Of a stretch of 64,000 bases of DNA, positions 46,794 through 56,631 are shown piece by piece. A program made the position numbers and the translations under genes. Source of the stretch: Niastella sp. OAS944 (GTDB lineage Bacteria; Bacteroidota; Bacteroidia; Chitinophagales; Chitinophagaceae); the NCBI GenBank assembly GCA_024809215.1, contig JANUBW010000010.1:248001-312000 (forward strand), read 5' to 3'. Each line of letters starts with the position of its first letter. The stretch's first letter is position 1. The notes beneath the pieces were generated by a model. It had not been told where the DNA came from. It made no database searches and saw only the letters and a program-made list of their open reading frames with translations.

Positions 46794-46913
46794 AATTTTA
46801 CAGTTTCTAAATATGATTAAAAAATGATGCCAGACTATTCAGACGGTTTAAAGTTTGCATAGCTATTGTGATAGCATCACCCCCCGATAGATACGATACT
46901 TTGAATAATGATC

Positions 46914-48962
46914 ATGGCTAAAAAAGTAAAAACGATTGCAAGTAGAGGAAGAAAGGCAAAGATGCCGAGTAGGATTTCACCAATGCTTTGCACACTCACT
47001 AAAGAAGTTATCCAAAGTGAAGAGTATTTATATGAAGTCAAATGGGACGGCTATAGAATCATCAGCTACGCAAAAGGAAAGAATGTCCGGATGGATTCGC
47101 GGAGCGGGCTTGATTATACGGATAAATATCCACCAATTGTAAAAGCGATCCAGCAACTAAAACATGACGTGATTCTTGATGGGGAAGTCGTGGTATTTAA
47201 TAAAGAAGGGCTACCTGACTTCGATGCACTGCAATTGTATAACGGACACGATCATCCTATCACTTACTGCGTATTTGATATTTTGTGGATTGATGGTTAT
47301 GTGCTTAAGGAATTGCCACTAATTGAAAGAAAAGAGATATTGGAGGGCCTATTAGCGAATAATGCAATTATTCGTTTCAGCGAGCATTTTGAAGATGGCA
47401 AAGCCTTGTATCAATCAATGCTTGATAGAAATTTAGAAGGTATTGTAGCAAAGAAAAAAAACAGCGAATATATTGAAGGTAACCGCGGCAGCAACTGGTT
47501 GAAAACTCCCACGAGAAAACGGCAAGAATTTGTGATCGGCGGTTGGGCAGAATCTGATAAGTCCCGGGCCTTCAGATCGTTATTATTTGGAGCTTATGAT
47601 GGTAAACAATTGAAATGGATTGGCAGGAGCGGTGGAGGGTATAAAGAAAATGAGATGCCTGGGATATTGAAGCAATTACAGGCACTAGAAGTTACTGAAT
47701 CGCCATTTGTCAATAGGGTACTTGATACAAAAGGAGCTGTTATACACTGGGTAAAGCCAGAATTGGTGGCTAATTTTGAATTCGCTACCTGGACAAAATC
47801 AGGCCGGATAAGGAAGCCAGCTACGTTTTTGGGATTCAGAAAAGATAAAAAAGCAAAACAGGTTGTACTGGAGGTGCCGAAAGAAATTCGTGAAAGTGAT
47901 ACTGAGCAATTGATTGAAGACATTGCGCCGGACAAGAAATCGTCCACAGGAAGGACTCCCCAAAAGACTACTGCTGGAAATAGAAAATTATCCACTTCTG
48001 CGAAAAGCAACTGGCCGGAAGTGGAAAAACAGAACCATGAGGATAAGGGCGCTTTTCAAATAGACGACTGTTCAATTGATCTATTTAATGTCGATCGTGA
48101 ATTATGGAAAGGCGTGAGTAAAGCGGATTTGATCACCTATTATCATAATGTGCATGAATACATTTTGCCCCATGTAAAAGACAGGGCGCTATCTCTGCAT
48201 GTAAAGTTGAATGGTCCCCAAGCACCTGGCTTATATATAAAGGATATGGAAGGCCGTCAGCCTGATTGCGCACAAATATTTAGTGACAGAAGACGACATG
48301 TGGGTGCTGGAAAACGCAAGGTTATCGATTATCTCATATGTAACAATGAGGCGACATTACTGTGGTTAATTAATTTAGGATGTATTGATGTTAATCCCTG
48401 GAACGCGCGAATGCAAACACCGGATAAACCCGATTATATTGTAATTGACCTAGATCCAACCGAAGATAAGCTGTCGGTAAAGGGATTGCAACGTTTACAA
48501 AATACTGCGATTGCTGCCAAAGATTACTGCGACGAAAACAAGTTAAAAGCATTTGTTAAGACTTCAGGGAAAACGGGAATGCATTTTCTTATCCCATGCA
48601 GCGGCTTCACTTGTCCTGAGGCAAGATCACTTGGTGAACAGATTTGCAGGGACATTCATGAACTGGTTCCTGAGGAGGCGACGATAAATATAAATAAATC
48701 CGGTCGGGGCAATAAAGTGTTTATTGATTTTTCACAGAATGATTATGCCGATACAATCGCAGCTCCTTATTGTGTTAGACCCTATCATATTCCATTGGTG
48801 TCTACACCACTGGCATGGAAAGAAGTTAATTCTAAGCTAGACCCTCGAACATTCAGGATGAATAAAACCATTAGCCGTTTAGAAAAGGTTGGCGATTTGT
48901 TTGAAAATATCAGCGATAAAAAATTAATTACGGCAAACAATAAAGTCCTCAGCCGAATGTAA
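46914..48962 (+). CDS. ligD: DNA ligase D (ligase plus polymerase domains, no phosphoesterase)
   Basis: About 682 residues (the ATG at 46908 adds 2). The N-terminal ATP-dependent ligase has the adenylation motif EVKWDGYR (Lys at about residue 43) and, in its OB fold, a KSGRIRKPATF end. A charged linker at about 330-370 follows. The C-terminal LigD polymerase/primase domain has the metal-binding DLD in YIVIDLDPTED at about 515 and FVKTSGKTGMH. The 3'-phosphoesterase domain of full LigD is absent. No Ku gene is in the window, so a role in end joining depends on a Ku elsewhere. Confidence 0.9.
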   Translation: MAKKVKTIASRGRKAKMPSRISPMLCTLTKEVIQSEEYLYEVKWDGYRIISYAKGKNVRMDSRSGLDYTDKYPPIVKAIQQLKHDVILDGEVVVFNKEGLPDFDALQLYNGHDHPITYCVFDILWIDGYVLKELPLIERKEILEGLLANNAIIRFSEHFEDGKALYQSMLDRNLEGIVAKKKNSEYIEGNRGSNWLKTPTRKRQEFVIGGWAESDKSRAFRSLLFGAYDGKQLKWIGRSGGGYKENEMPGILKQLQALEVTESPFVNRVLDTKGAVIHWVKPELVANFEFATWTKSGRIRKPATFLGFRKDKKAKQVVLEVPKEIRESDTEQLIEDIAPDKKSSTGRTPQKTTAGNRKLSTSAKSNWPEVEKQNHEDKGAFQIDDCSIDLFNVDRELWKGVSKADLITYYHNVHEYILPHVKDRALSLHVKLNGPQAPGLYIKDMEGRQPDCAQIFSDRRRHVGAGKRKVIDYLICNNEATLLWLINLGCIDVNPWNARMQTPDKPDYIVIDLDPTEDKLSVKGLQRLQNTAIAAKDYCDENKLKAFVKTSGKTGMHFLIPCSGFTCPEARSLGEQICRDIHELVPEEATININKSGRGNKVFIDFSQNDYADTIAAPYCVRPYHIPLVSTPLAWKEVNSKLDPRTFRMNKTISRLEKVGDLFENISDKKLITANNKVLSRM

Positions 48963-49305
48963 TTAATCAGCTTCTGAATATATTATTTTCCGTAAATAAC
49001 CCCTGGGCTAGTTGTGATCGTGAATTTCCCCGCTAGCATTCTGCCGCTAAATACGCATTACTTTGCCTGTGGCACAGGTCTTTTCATAAAGCTTTTTCTT
49101 GTCGCATACGTTTATCTGGTGCATCTGCATAAATTTTTAAAGTGTAAGTGGCGCCAGTAGTGGATATCAAATTTAAAAGAGCATAACGAAAGGTAGCAGC
49201 AGCCAGTATTATTACATATTAATACAGCTGCTGCTGAGGTTGTTACATCCCTGAACAACTTCCCATTTCGTTTTTTTATTAATTACACGCCTTCCATATT
49301 CAATT
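48963..49305. other. Convergent intergenic region with one hairpin
   Basis: 343 bp between ligD and the FecR-like gene, which converge. No gene seen. It contains the hairpin at 49195-49235. Confidence 0.5.
49195..49235 (-). terminator. Long hairpin between convergent genes
   Basis: AGCAGCAGC (49195-49203) pairs with GCTGCTGCT (49227-49235), and inside it GTATTA (49206-49211) pairs with TAATAC (49220-49225). That gives a 15-bp interrupted stem with an 8-base loop. No clear U-tract is present. It lies 70 bp past the FecR-like stop. Confidence 0.45.
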
Positions 49306-50034
49306 TCATTTATTATTGTGATCCTCTTTATTAATTTCTATTGAATGCCCAACAATGTTATAACAGAATCGGGTTTCAGAGGCACATATACTGATAAAGA
49401 GAGCTAATTCATCGTAAATATAATTATTGCAAGTTATCCCTCCTTGGAAATCGCTAACCGGTTGGGAATAATTGAACAAAATGTTATAATTAAAGGCATG
49501 AGCAAGTCGCCCTAAAATTACGTCTATTTCCAAATCATCAAGATCAAAAGAACCATTCGTCATCCATAAACTATCGCTGGAAGCATTTTCATTATGGTAC
49601 TTGCGAACAGATAAATTATCATAGATAATGATTGTTTCCCCTTTCTTTAAAGTAAAAGTTTTGTGACTATCGTCTATCACAATATTTCCTGCATAGTTCG
49701 TGATTCTGGTTTGCCTTAATTCAGAATGATATGAAACAAATAGATGGTTGGCAAACGATACTCTTGTTTTTTGTTTATTGTTTATGACAAAACTAAATGG
49801 CTTATTATTTTTAATAAGATGATCGCCGTACAAAAGAATACTAGAACCTCCCCATTCTCCAATATTATAGCTCTTCGTTCTTTTATACACGTGAAATCCA
49901 TTAGTATCAATTATCTCCGCTGGCTGATAAAAATGTGATGATTCAGGAAGTACAAATAATCTATTTGTACGGGCTTGTCCCTTAATAGAACTACTTATTA
50001 AACAGGCACACAAACAGTAGTATAATAAGCGCAT
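49306..50034 (-). CDS. FecR-like protein with a signal peptide
   Basis: 242 residues from the ATG at 50034. Instead of the usual inner-membrane anchor it starts with a signal peptide (YYCLCACLISSSIKGQA). The middle is FecR-like beta structure (ILLYGDHLI, LKKGETIIIY). The end resembles the DUF4974 domain (ILGRLAHAFNYNILFNYSQP). FecR proteins transmit outer-membrane signals to ECF sigma factors. This one has no adjacent sigma factor and no cytoplasmic domain, so it may act only in the periplasm. Confidence 0.55.
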   Translation of the reverse strand: MRLLYYCLCACLISSSIKGQARTNRLFVLPESSHFYQPAEIIDTNGFHVYKRTKSYNIGEWGGSSILLYGDHLIKNNKPFSFVINNKQKTRVSFANHLFVSYHSELRQTRITNYAGNIVIDDSHKTFTLKKGETIIIYDNLSVRKYHNENASSDSLWMTNGSFDLDDLEIDVILGRLAHAFNYNILFNYSQPVSDFQGGITCNNYIYDELALFISICASETRFCYNIVGHSIEINKEDHNNK

Positions 50035-50040
50035 TTTCAA

Positions 50041-50742
50041 AACATTGATCTATATGAATTACGAACTAACGATTACTATCATTTAAGATACGGGGCATTA
50101 TTCAACCTTGACGATTATATAATAATTTATGTTTCTTCTTTATTGCAATTACCCAGCTAACCGCCTTCTGTCACTTAGGAAGCAATTCCAAACATTCTTT
50201 TTTGCCATATCTGAATCTCGTCTTAATATTTATAACGACTGGAACGACCGGATATACTATATGAAATAAGAAATATTTCAATATTTTGTAAATGGTTGGA
50301 TTTTAATACAGCATATAAAGCACTCCTTTACACGCTTAGGGTAAATACTTTAAAAGACTGTATGATCCTGAGGGGGCCTATCCAGGGCAAAGTTTGATAA
50401 TATTATTTGTTTATCTTCTGATTGGACACTTACCTTATTAGATTTTCATTTATCGTTTTGATGGTAGTGCAGGCGACCGAGTAAAATTTATTGGAAATAG
50501 TGTAGTACCTGTGGTTGTTAAAAGGTGGATTGAATCTCTCGCTTATGAAATAATAATTAAACGAATCGCCGCTTAAAAATACATACATCTTTAAACGCAA
50601 TTTTGATTGATACGACAATTTGTATGCAGCTATTGACCTATTTTAAGGCATTCCGGAACCGGACGTGTATCTAGCACCGGGGAGTTCCGCCTTCCGTGAA
50701 CCATTTACCACCGACAACTATTAAACATGCTCATCAAATACG
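50041..50742. other. 700-bp A+T-rich region without a convincing gene
   Basis: It contains short reading frames (largest 62 codons at 50430-50618, leftward) with no supporting features. No RNA gene or strong hairpin is evident. It probably carries the promoter of the FecR-like gene and the 3' end of the defence-operon transcript. Confidence 0.4.
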
Positions 50743-51822
50743 TTAGCATTCAATGCTAGTTGAAGGCATAGAAAAATAATGCGCTTCAAAATTCAATTCG
50801 TCAAAAATCTCAGGACCATCCGCAGAGAAAATACCGCGCAATGTTGGATTGTCATAAGTAAAATGCAGATGGTATTTTTCAGTAGTCCGATACGGGTTGC
50901 GCAAAATTCTTGCAATACATTCCTTGTTTGGCAATCGATGCTTGTTCTCGCCATTTGAGCTTATCAGATAATTGTTACAACGAACAATTTCAAATAATGG
51001 CAATAAATTATTGGCACTGCTGCCGTGATGTGAAAGTTTTACCCAATCACAAACCAATGGATGCGCTATAGTATAACCAAGTGCTTGTAAAGATCGAACT
51101 ACTAATGAGGAATGTGCATCAGCCAGCCAGAGGATTTGCTTGCCATTTAGGTTGGTCAATACCGATATGGAACTACCATTCTCAATAGAATTATCTTCGA
51201 TGTGGCTGTTCAATTCGAAGTCGTTTAGTCTGGTGGCATAGTCATTGTTAACTGCAGCTTTAGCGGCACTCACAACAAAGTCTTCTTCCCGTTCAAAGGG
51301 CCTATACAGTTCCGGTGCATATTTCTTTCTTAAAGCCGCTAATGCATTGTCATCTGGCGAAAGAAAGGTGATTTCCAGGCCATGGATATTTAGCAAGCCA
51401 GTGGAAGTTGTAACCTCTTTGTGGACTCGCGCCCTGGTTGCGAATAGATAGTTGGCAAGTTGATCTCCCTGTACAACACTTTTTGCAGTACTCACTTCAC
51501 CGGTGAGAGATATGGAATTTTTCATATTTCCGCGTGGAGGATTATATGCCCAAGAATGAACAATATCAGGAACCAGTCCCTTCTTTACATTTTTTAAATA
51601 GGCAATTGCACCCCCAATATGATCATCATGGATATGAGAGATTAGCCACAGATCGATACATCCTGTAGTTTTTACAATACTCCTGATATCAGTCGCAAGC
51701 GCGTTTCGGAAGGTGCGTTCAAATCCACTGTCGATGAAAATATGATGAAGGCGCCCATCACTTCCCTGGTACTCAATCCGAGCAGCATCACCGCACTCAG
51801 CCTGGTAAATAATTAATTTCAT
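50743..51822 (-). CDS. MBL-fold hydrolase of a putative AVAST type I-like defence operon
   Basis: 359 residues of the ComEC/MBL type. The metal-binding motif HIHDDH is at residues 63-68, ADAH near 236 and a SHHGSS motif near 264. No membrane segments. It is the third gene of a leftward operon, starting 8 bp after the STAND-protease gene. In AVAST type I, as I recall it, an MBL protein is one of three components. It may be the effector that cuts nucleic acid once the NTPase senses a phage protein. Confidence 0.8.
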   Translation of the reverse strand: MKLIIYQAECGDAARIEYQGSDGRLHHIFIDSGFERTFRNALATDIRSIVKTTGCIDLWLISHIHDDHIGGAIAYLKNVKKGLVPDIVHSWAYNPPRGNMKNSISLTGEVSTAKSVVQGDQLANYLFATRARVHKEVTTSTGLLNIHGLEITFLSPDDNALAALRKKYAPELYRPFEREEDFVVSAAKAAVNNDYATRLNDFELNSHIEDNSIENGSSISVLTNLNGKQILWLADAHSSLVVRSLQALGYTIAHPLVCDWVKLSHHGSSANNLLPLFEIVRCNNYLISSNGENKHRLPNKECIARILRNPYRTTEKYHLHFTYDNPTLRGIFSADGPEIFDELNFEAHYFSMPSTSIEC

Positions 51823-51830
51823 GAGGAAGG

Positions 51831-54800
51831 TTAATCGTCTGATGTTATAATATTAAATACGCCAGTAATCTTGTCGATATCCAGATAGTAATAACCAGAG
51901 ATTGTAGAATAAAAATTACCAAATTGATTGTCATCCCGGAGTAGGCTTCTCTTCTCTCCCAAAACTGTCCAAAATATTTCATAACCTTGCTCCTGCAAAA
52001 ACTGTCCAAGATTTTTCTTGCGTATTAGTAATCCTTTTTGATCGGTAAAAAATGCAACCAATATGCCCTGCTTATCATATATTTCACCATCAGTGTCGCC
52101 ATACTGCAGTTGCATTCCTTCAAACAACAACTGACACGGCATTTCATAACGGACGTGTGCACCGGACTTATCTTCACTTAGCTCACCAACAGCCTCAGAA
52201 CTCGCTACCATTATTTTTACTCCGGAATCTTCCAGTACTTTCCATTTTTCTTCGCCTTCACTCTTATAAGCAGGTGACCAATAATTTTCACGGTTGAATA
52301 AACTCAGGTTTGCCGAATGACTTTCCGGCATCCACCGGCCCTTGAAATTTTGTTCAGCAAGCCATTTGTGGAATTTGACCTTATCTCGTTCACGTATAAT
52401 ATAGGCTTGGCATAAGTACCAGATGTCTTTTCCATCCCGCGAGTATTTATCTTTTCCCACGGGCTTTGGCTCTTCCCATTTTGCCATTGTGTTCAGATAT
52501 ACCCATATTTCTTCTGAATCGTCTTTTCTTTCGATTACAAAACGTGGATCTGGCAAATCCTGTATAATCGTCGGCCAAGCGTCTCCACCATTATTCCAAT
52601 AATGATAAGGCTCAAATGCCCACCATGGTGATTGTTCAGCTTCTATCAATTCGTCCTCTTCAGTATCATAATCGTCTTTCTTTGTAATAAAAGAAGGATT
52701 AATATCTCGCAAATTTTGCTGCCAAGGACCTTCATAAAATTTAAACTTCTTTCCTCTGTACGTATCAACGCACATTTTATAATTATCTGCAACTATCGCG
52801 AATGCCTGGTGGAAGGCTATCCATTGGTATTTTTTTCCAATGGTTGTAATTTTTTCCCTTCCATGGTATCGTAGTTCGTCTACCTGAAAATCATATGTTG
52901 TGTGATTAGTAAGACTGTATCCCATCTCATGTACCCGTTTCACCATCCACCTCTTGATAGGTTCGGTATCGAAAGCGCCACGGTGCCAATGCTGAACTTT
53001 GTTGATTATATAAGGAATGACTTTTTCTGTCACATATTTATATTGTTCGGTTGTGAGAATTAACTCTAAAATGGCAGGTATTTGAGCGAGGTTCTTTTCA
53101 ACACCAGCTTTCAACAAGTCAGCCACTTCTCGACCAATAGAATGTTTTCGCGATTGTATTTGTGATTTAGTTTTTGTTAACGATTCAAATAATTTGAGTT
53201 GTGCGCGTTGCTTCGGCTTCAATGTTTTCAGAAAAGTTTTATACTCTTCGTCAGCCCTGAAGCTGATCGGGCTGAAACCACTAAAAGCATAATCGACCGT
53301 TTTTTCTCCGAAGTCCCACCTTAAAATATCAAATTTGATAAAATTGAACAGGCGGCCATGATTCTCTTTGAACTCAGCGCTTTCGTTGTCAATTTCATAG
53401 TTCTTCATTTCTTCTAGGGTGGGAAAGTCTGATAGCATTATACTTCCATACGGTGGACGTATACATTTCACGTCAATTTTTATATCTGCTTTTTTATAGA
53501 GAGCAAACTCAACCACATTCCTGGCATAATCCCTCAACAGCACATGTTCAGGTGGAATGCGGTCTTTGAAAACGGTATCATAAATATACTGGGCGACCGA
53601 GGCTATCGCAGATGCTTCTTTTGTTCTCAGCATGCACCCGTACGCTACAGCCATTAATCTTTCAGCAATGTACAGATCATCAATATTCTCAAATTTGTTA
53701 AGTATATCCAACAACGCTACTGGTTGTTCCTGTAGTAGATTCACCATGGCTTTAGTAGTCTCATCCCGTAGATTGCAATTGGTCGAGGATAAAACCCAAG
53801 CAAGGGTTTGCCCCGTTAATCTCGCCGTTTCTGCATCAACGATATTTGATATTCCCGGTTGCCATGCCCAGTCGATCAGTCGTCTGAGTGGAAAGGCACC
53901 TCCGTCATCCGCATTATGCGAATAATATCGAAAAAAAATCTGCCATTGGGCGTCCCTTTCAGGCATATCAGAGCTCTCAAGAATCGCGAAAAAACGGTCG
54001 CTATTAAATGGGTGCTCCGGTATGGTAGTAAGTTCGATTAGCCTGTTATAGAAAGTATGGTAGTCAATATTGAAATGGTCTCCGTTCACCCAATCGGTCA
54101 ACTTATCGTTGTCAATACTTTGTAAGGTGCGCCATTTTAAGCTATCGAGGAGAAAATGGTTTAACCAATCGTCTATATTACCAATGAGTCTGTCGTCTTC
54201 TGCCGAAAAAGCCCAGTCATACACTTCCACAATTTCTAGTTTGAATTTTTCTGGCAACAAAACGGCCATTGCTTCAAGCAAACCCTGATTATACCAAGAC
54301 GCACGCTCCAACAATTTACCTAACCGCTGATCTTGTTTGAAAGCGGCTCTAACTTCCACTTGATCTTTCAAGGGTTCCAACAATCGTAAGGCGATAAAAA
54401 AGTCTGCGAATCTTTCATAGCTGAAATATAACACCTCCAAATCATCTTCATTTTTACTATCCTTGTACGAGCTTTGTATGAATACGTTTTCGTGAATTAG
54501 GTCGTTCAGAATAAATTTGTATCTGGGAAAGCGGGTGTCAAACAACTCAATAGCTTCTTGGAGAGTGATCATCCAACCGTTCTCACGTTCTAAAAAGACT
54601 TCAGCGACTGCATCGACGGCCTGTTGTAATAAGTTGGGCACAAGTTCATACTCTTCTCTTTTCTTGGAGAGTTTCATCGATATGGCTCTTTGATAATAAG
54701 AAAACAGGTCGATGATGCCATGGAAGCCTTGGGGAAAAGTCTTTTGTCCACTACCACTTACGCCAACACATATGAGCTGTAAAAAAAGCGGGTTAGCAAA

Positions 54801-56552
54801 TTCGGGCGCCAGTATCGGGAAGTTAGGTTGGTGCAATTTGAAATATTCACAGAAACGGCGCAGTGCTTCATACTCGTTACCCCTGAAGCCTTCATGTGTA
54901 AGCTGCACAATAGAAGGATTTTCCCGCACCTGCGGAGGGATCGTCGACTTCACGTAAGTTGTTCTTACCGTCGTGACCAATCCAATGTAAGGATACCGCT
55001 TAACTTCTTCGATAAAACCGGCCAGTTCATCAGACCATAACGCTTTTCCCGCGCCTTCGTTAAGTGCGTCAATCAGTATGAGACAGCGAGATCCTATCTG
55101 TTTGCCAATATTATTAAGACTAGTGAGCAATTGTTCTTTAGTGCATGTCAAATGGAGTTGAGATAACAGCTGGCGCCAAACATCATTGGTGTTTTTAAAC
55201 AGTTGGCCCAGCAATAATATTGTTGGTTTATTTTCAGCAATCCGTCGGGTGGCTACATCACCCAGTAAGTGTGACTTACCGCAACCAGCTTCACCGGAAA
55301 TCACAATGCATTTGTTATTGGAAAGCTTGATGTTGATTTTACTAAGGTCATTTAGCAATAAGTTATTGTTTTTTATAATTTCTCTTACTCTTGCTATCTG
55401 CTCATCGTAAGGGGGGCGGTAGGAATAATGTTTTTTTTCTTGTGGCGTTTGTTTGGCCATTTCAGCATATTGTAAATCAAATAATGATGACCTTTTCTCA
55501 TCGAGTTGCTGGTTGAAAGTTAAAAAATCAGTTACGATGGGATCAATAATTATAGATTGCTCTGGACTCCAGCCTAGGGTTTCCACAAAAGCAACTGTCT
55601 TTTCCCTTAATTTAAGGTACTGTTCCTCGATATCGACCATTTCTGCATGATCGGTACGGTAGTAAGAAAAGTTGCGGCCGATTAGCCACCGATCGAAGGC
55701 AATTAGCAGACGTTTTTTAAACAGATTATCTTTTGCCAGGTCATTGAAGATGTGCGCAATAGGCAGTCTGAAGTTAAGTTCCCTGTTAAAACGTGGACCA
55801 AGATTATTAACAGCAACGGAAATATGTTGAGCAAAAAAATGCGTACTTAAGCCGTAGTCACCAAAAAAGGTGAAGGTAAGCAGTGGTCTGTGATGACCAT
55901 TGAGCAGATCGTTAAAAGCAGCAATATACTGACAATAAATAATTCTTCCCCTTCCTTCTTCCCGATAGCGAGTAAATAAGCCAAACAGATAAGCCTGATT
56001 GTCTGTCTGAAGAAACGCGCCGCTGCCCGAGAAGCCGTTCATGCTCCAGTCGTCATAGTCCTCACGCATTTCAAGCTGAAACTTATCAACGGCGGTCATG
56101 TGCTGTTTCCATACTGGATGTATAGTGACTAATTCCTGCCCAAGGGCAGCTGCGGGAAATCCTTTGATGATAAAAGTATTGGTGGCTTCCCGTGATTTTA
56201 ATATCTGCACGGAAGGAACTTTACCTAAAATATTTTCTACTTGTGCCCTGTCCAGCAACAAGATGGCAATATCATTATCCTTGTCGGGATTTATTAGTGC
56301 AGTCGATGTAGAGTACGAAAGAGTTTGATAGCGGTTTATATTAGGGTTTAAAATATCAATTTCCAGATCGTTAATAAGATTTGTAAAGGAGTCGGGTTCA
56401 TCGTAAAGATTGTGGGCAGCAGTAAGGATGTAGATAGTGTCAAGGAGGTTGCTGTTAGAGTATATAATCCCTGTGCCTATCAGTTCTTTTGAAATTCCAT
56501 GGCGCAGCCGCACAGTAATCTTTGATAAAGTGATATTCTCGTTTGTATTCAT
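51831..56552 (-). CDS. Trypsin-like protease fused to a STAND NTPase (AVAST-like sensor)
   Basis: 1573 residues from the ATG at 56552. A TTG at 56651 inside the upstream gene would add 33 and is rejected. Residues 20-240 form a trypsin-like domain with an intact triad: TAAH (His47), NDIAIL (Asp94) and GFSGSG (Ser175). The NTPase follows with Walker A GEAGCGKS near 417 and LILIDALNEG near 490. About 900 helical residues follow, then a C-terminal domain with GEIYDKQGILVAFF and FWTVLGEKR. STAND proteins of this shape sense conserved phage proteins and activate their N-terminal effector. Confidence 0.8.
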   Translation of the reverse strand: MNTNENITLSKITVRLRHGISKELIGTGIIYSNSNLLDTIYILTAAHNLYDEPDSFTNLINDLEIDILNPNINRYQTLSYSTSTALINPDKDNDIAILLLDRAQVENILGKVPSVQILKSREATNTFIIKGFPAAALGQELVTIHPVWKQHMTAVDKFQLEMREDYDDWSMNGFSGSGAFLQTDNQAYLFGLFTRYREEGRGRIIYCQYIAAFNDLLNGHHRPLLTFTFFGDYGLSTHFFAQHISVAVNNLGPRFNRELNFRLPIAHIFNDLAKDNLFKKRLLIAFDRWLIGRNFSYYRTDHAEMVDIEEQYLKLREKTVAFVETLGWSPEQSIIIDPIVTDFLTFNQQLDEKRSSLFDLQYAEMAKQTPQEKKHYSYRPPYDEQIARVREIIKNNNLLLNDLSKINIKLSNNKCIVISGEAGCGKSHLLGDVATRRIAENKPTILLLGQLFKNTNDVWRQLLSQLHLTCTKEQLLTSLNNIGKQIGSRCLILIDALNEGAGKALWSDELAGFIEEVKRYPYIGLVTTVRTTYVKSTIPPQVRENPSIVQLTHEGFRGNEYEALRRFCEYFKLHQPNFPILAPEFANPLFLQLICVGVSGSGQKTFPQGFHGIIDLFSYYQRAISMKLSKKREEYELVPNLLQQAVDAVAEVFLERENGWMITLQEAIELFDTRFPRYKFILNDLIHENVFIQSSYKDSKNEDDLEVLYFSYERFADFFIALRLLEPLKDQVEVRAAFKQDQRLGKLLERASWYNQGLLEAMAVLLPEKFKLEIVEVYDWAFSAEDDRLIGNIDDWLNHFLLDSLKWRTLQSIDNDKLTDWVNGDHFNIDYHTFYNRLIELTTIPEHPFNSDRFFAILESSDMPERDAQWQIFFRYYSHNADDGGAFPLRRLIDWAWQPGISNIVDAETARLTGQTLAWVLSSTNCNLRDETTKAMVNLLQEQPVALLDILNKFENIDDLYIAERLMAVAYGCMLRTKEASAIASVAQYIYDTVFKDRIPPEHVLLRDYARNVVEFALYKKADIKIDVKCIRPPYGSIMLSDFPTLEEMKNYEIDNESAEFKENHGRLFNFIKFDILRWDFGEKTVDYAFSGFSPISFRADEEYKTFLKTLKPKQRAQLKLFESLTKTKSQIQSRKHSIGREVADLLKAGVEKNLAQIPAILELILTTEQYKYVTEKVIPYIINKVQHWHRGAFDTEPIKRWMVKRVHEMGYSLTNHTTYDFQVDELRYHGREKITTIGKKYQWIAFHQAFAIVADNYKMCVDTYRGKKFKFYEGPWQQNLRDINPSFITKKDDYDTEEDELIEAEQSPWWAFEPYHYWNNGGDAWPTIIQDLPDPRFVIERKDDSEEIWVYLNTMAKWEEPKPVGKDKYSRDGKDIWYLCQAYIIRERDKVKFHKWLAEQNFKGRWMPESHSANLSLFNRENYWSPAYKSEGEEKWKVLEDSGVKIMVASSEAVGELSEDKSGAHVRYEMPCQLLFEGMQLQYGDTDGEIYDKQGILVAFFTDQKGLLIRKKNLGQFLQEQGYEIFWTVLGEKRSLLRDDNQFGNFYSTISGYYYLDIDKITGVFNIITSDD

Positions 56553-56631
56553 TGGCAAAACTAATCTTGTGGTTGGCAATATAAAAGAGTCTGTAGAGAT
56601 TCTTGCATAGCAACAAAAACGCTCGAATCGT

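Noticed and set aside
50430-50618. 62-codon leftward open frame
   Set aside because: No homology pattern, isolated in a 700-bp A+T-rich gap, and its composition looks like chance.
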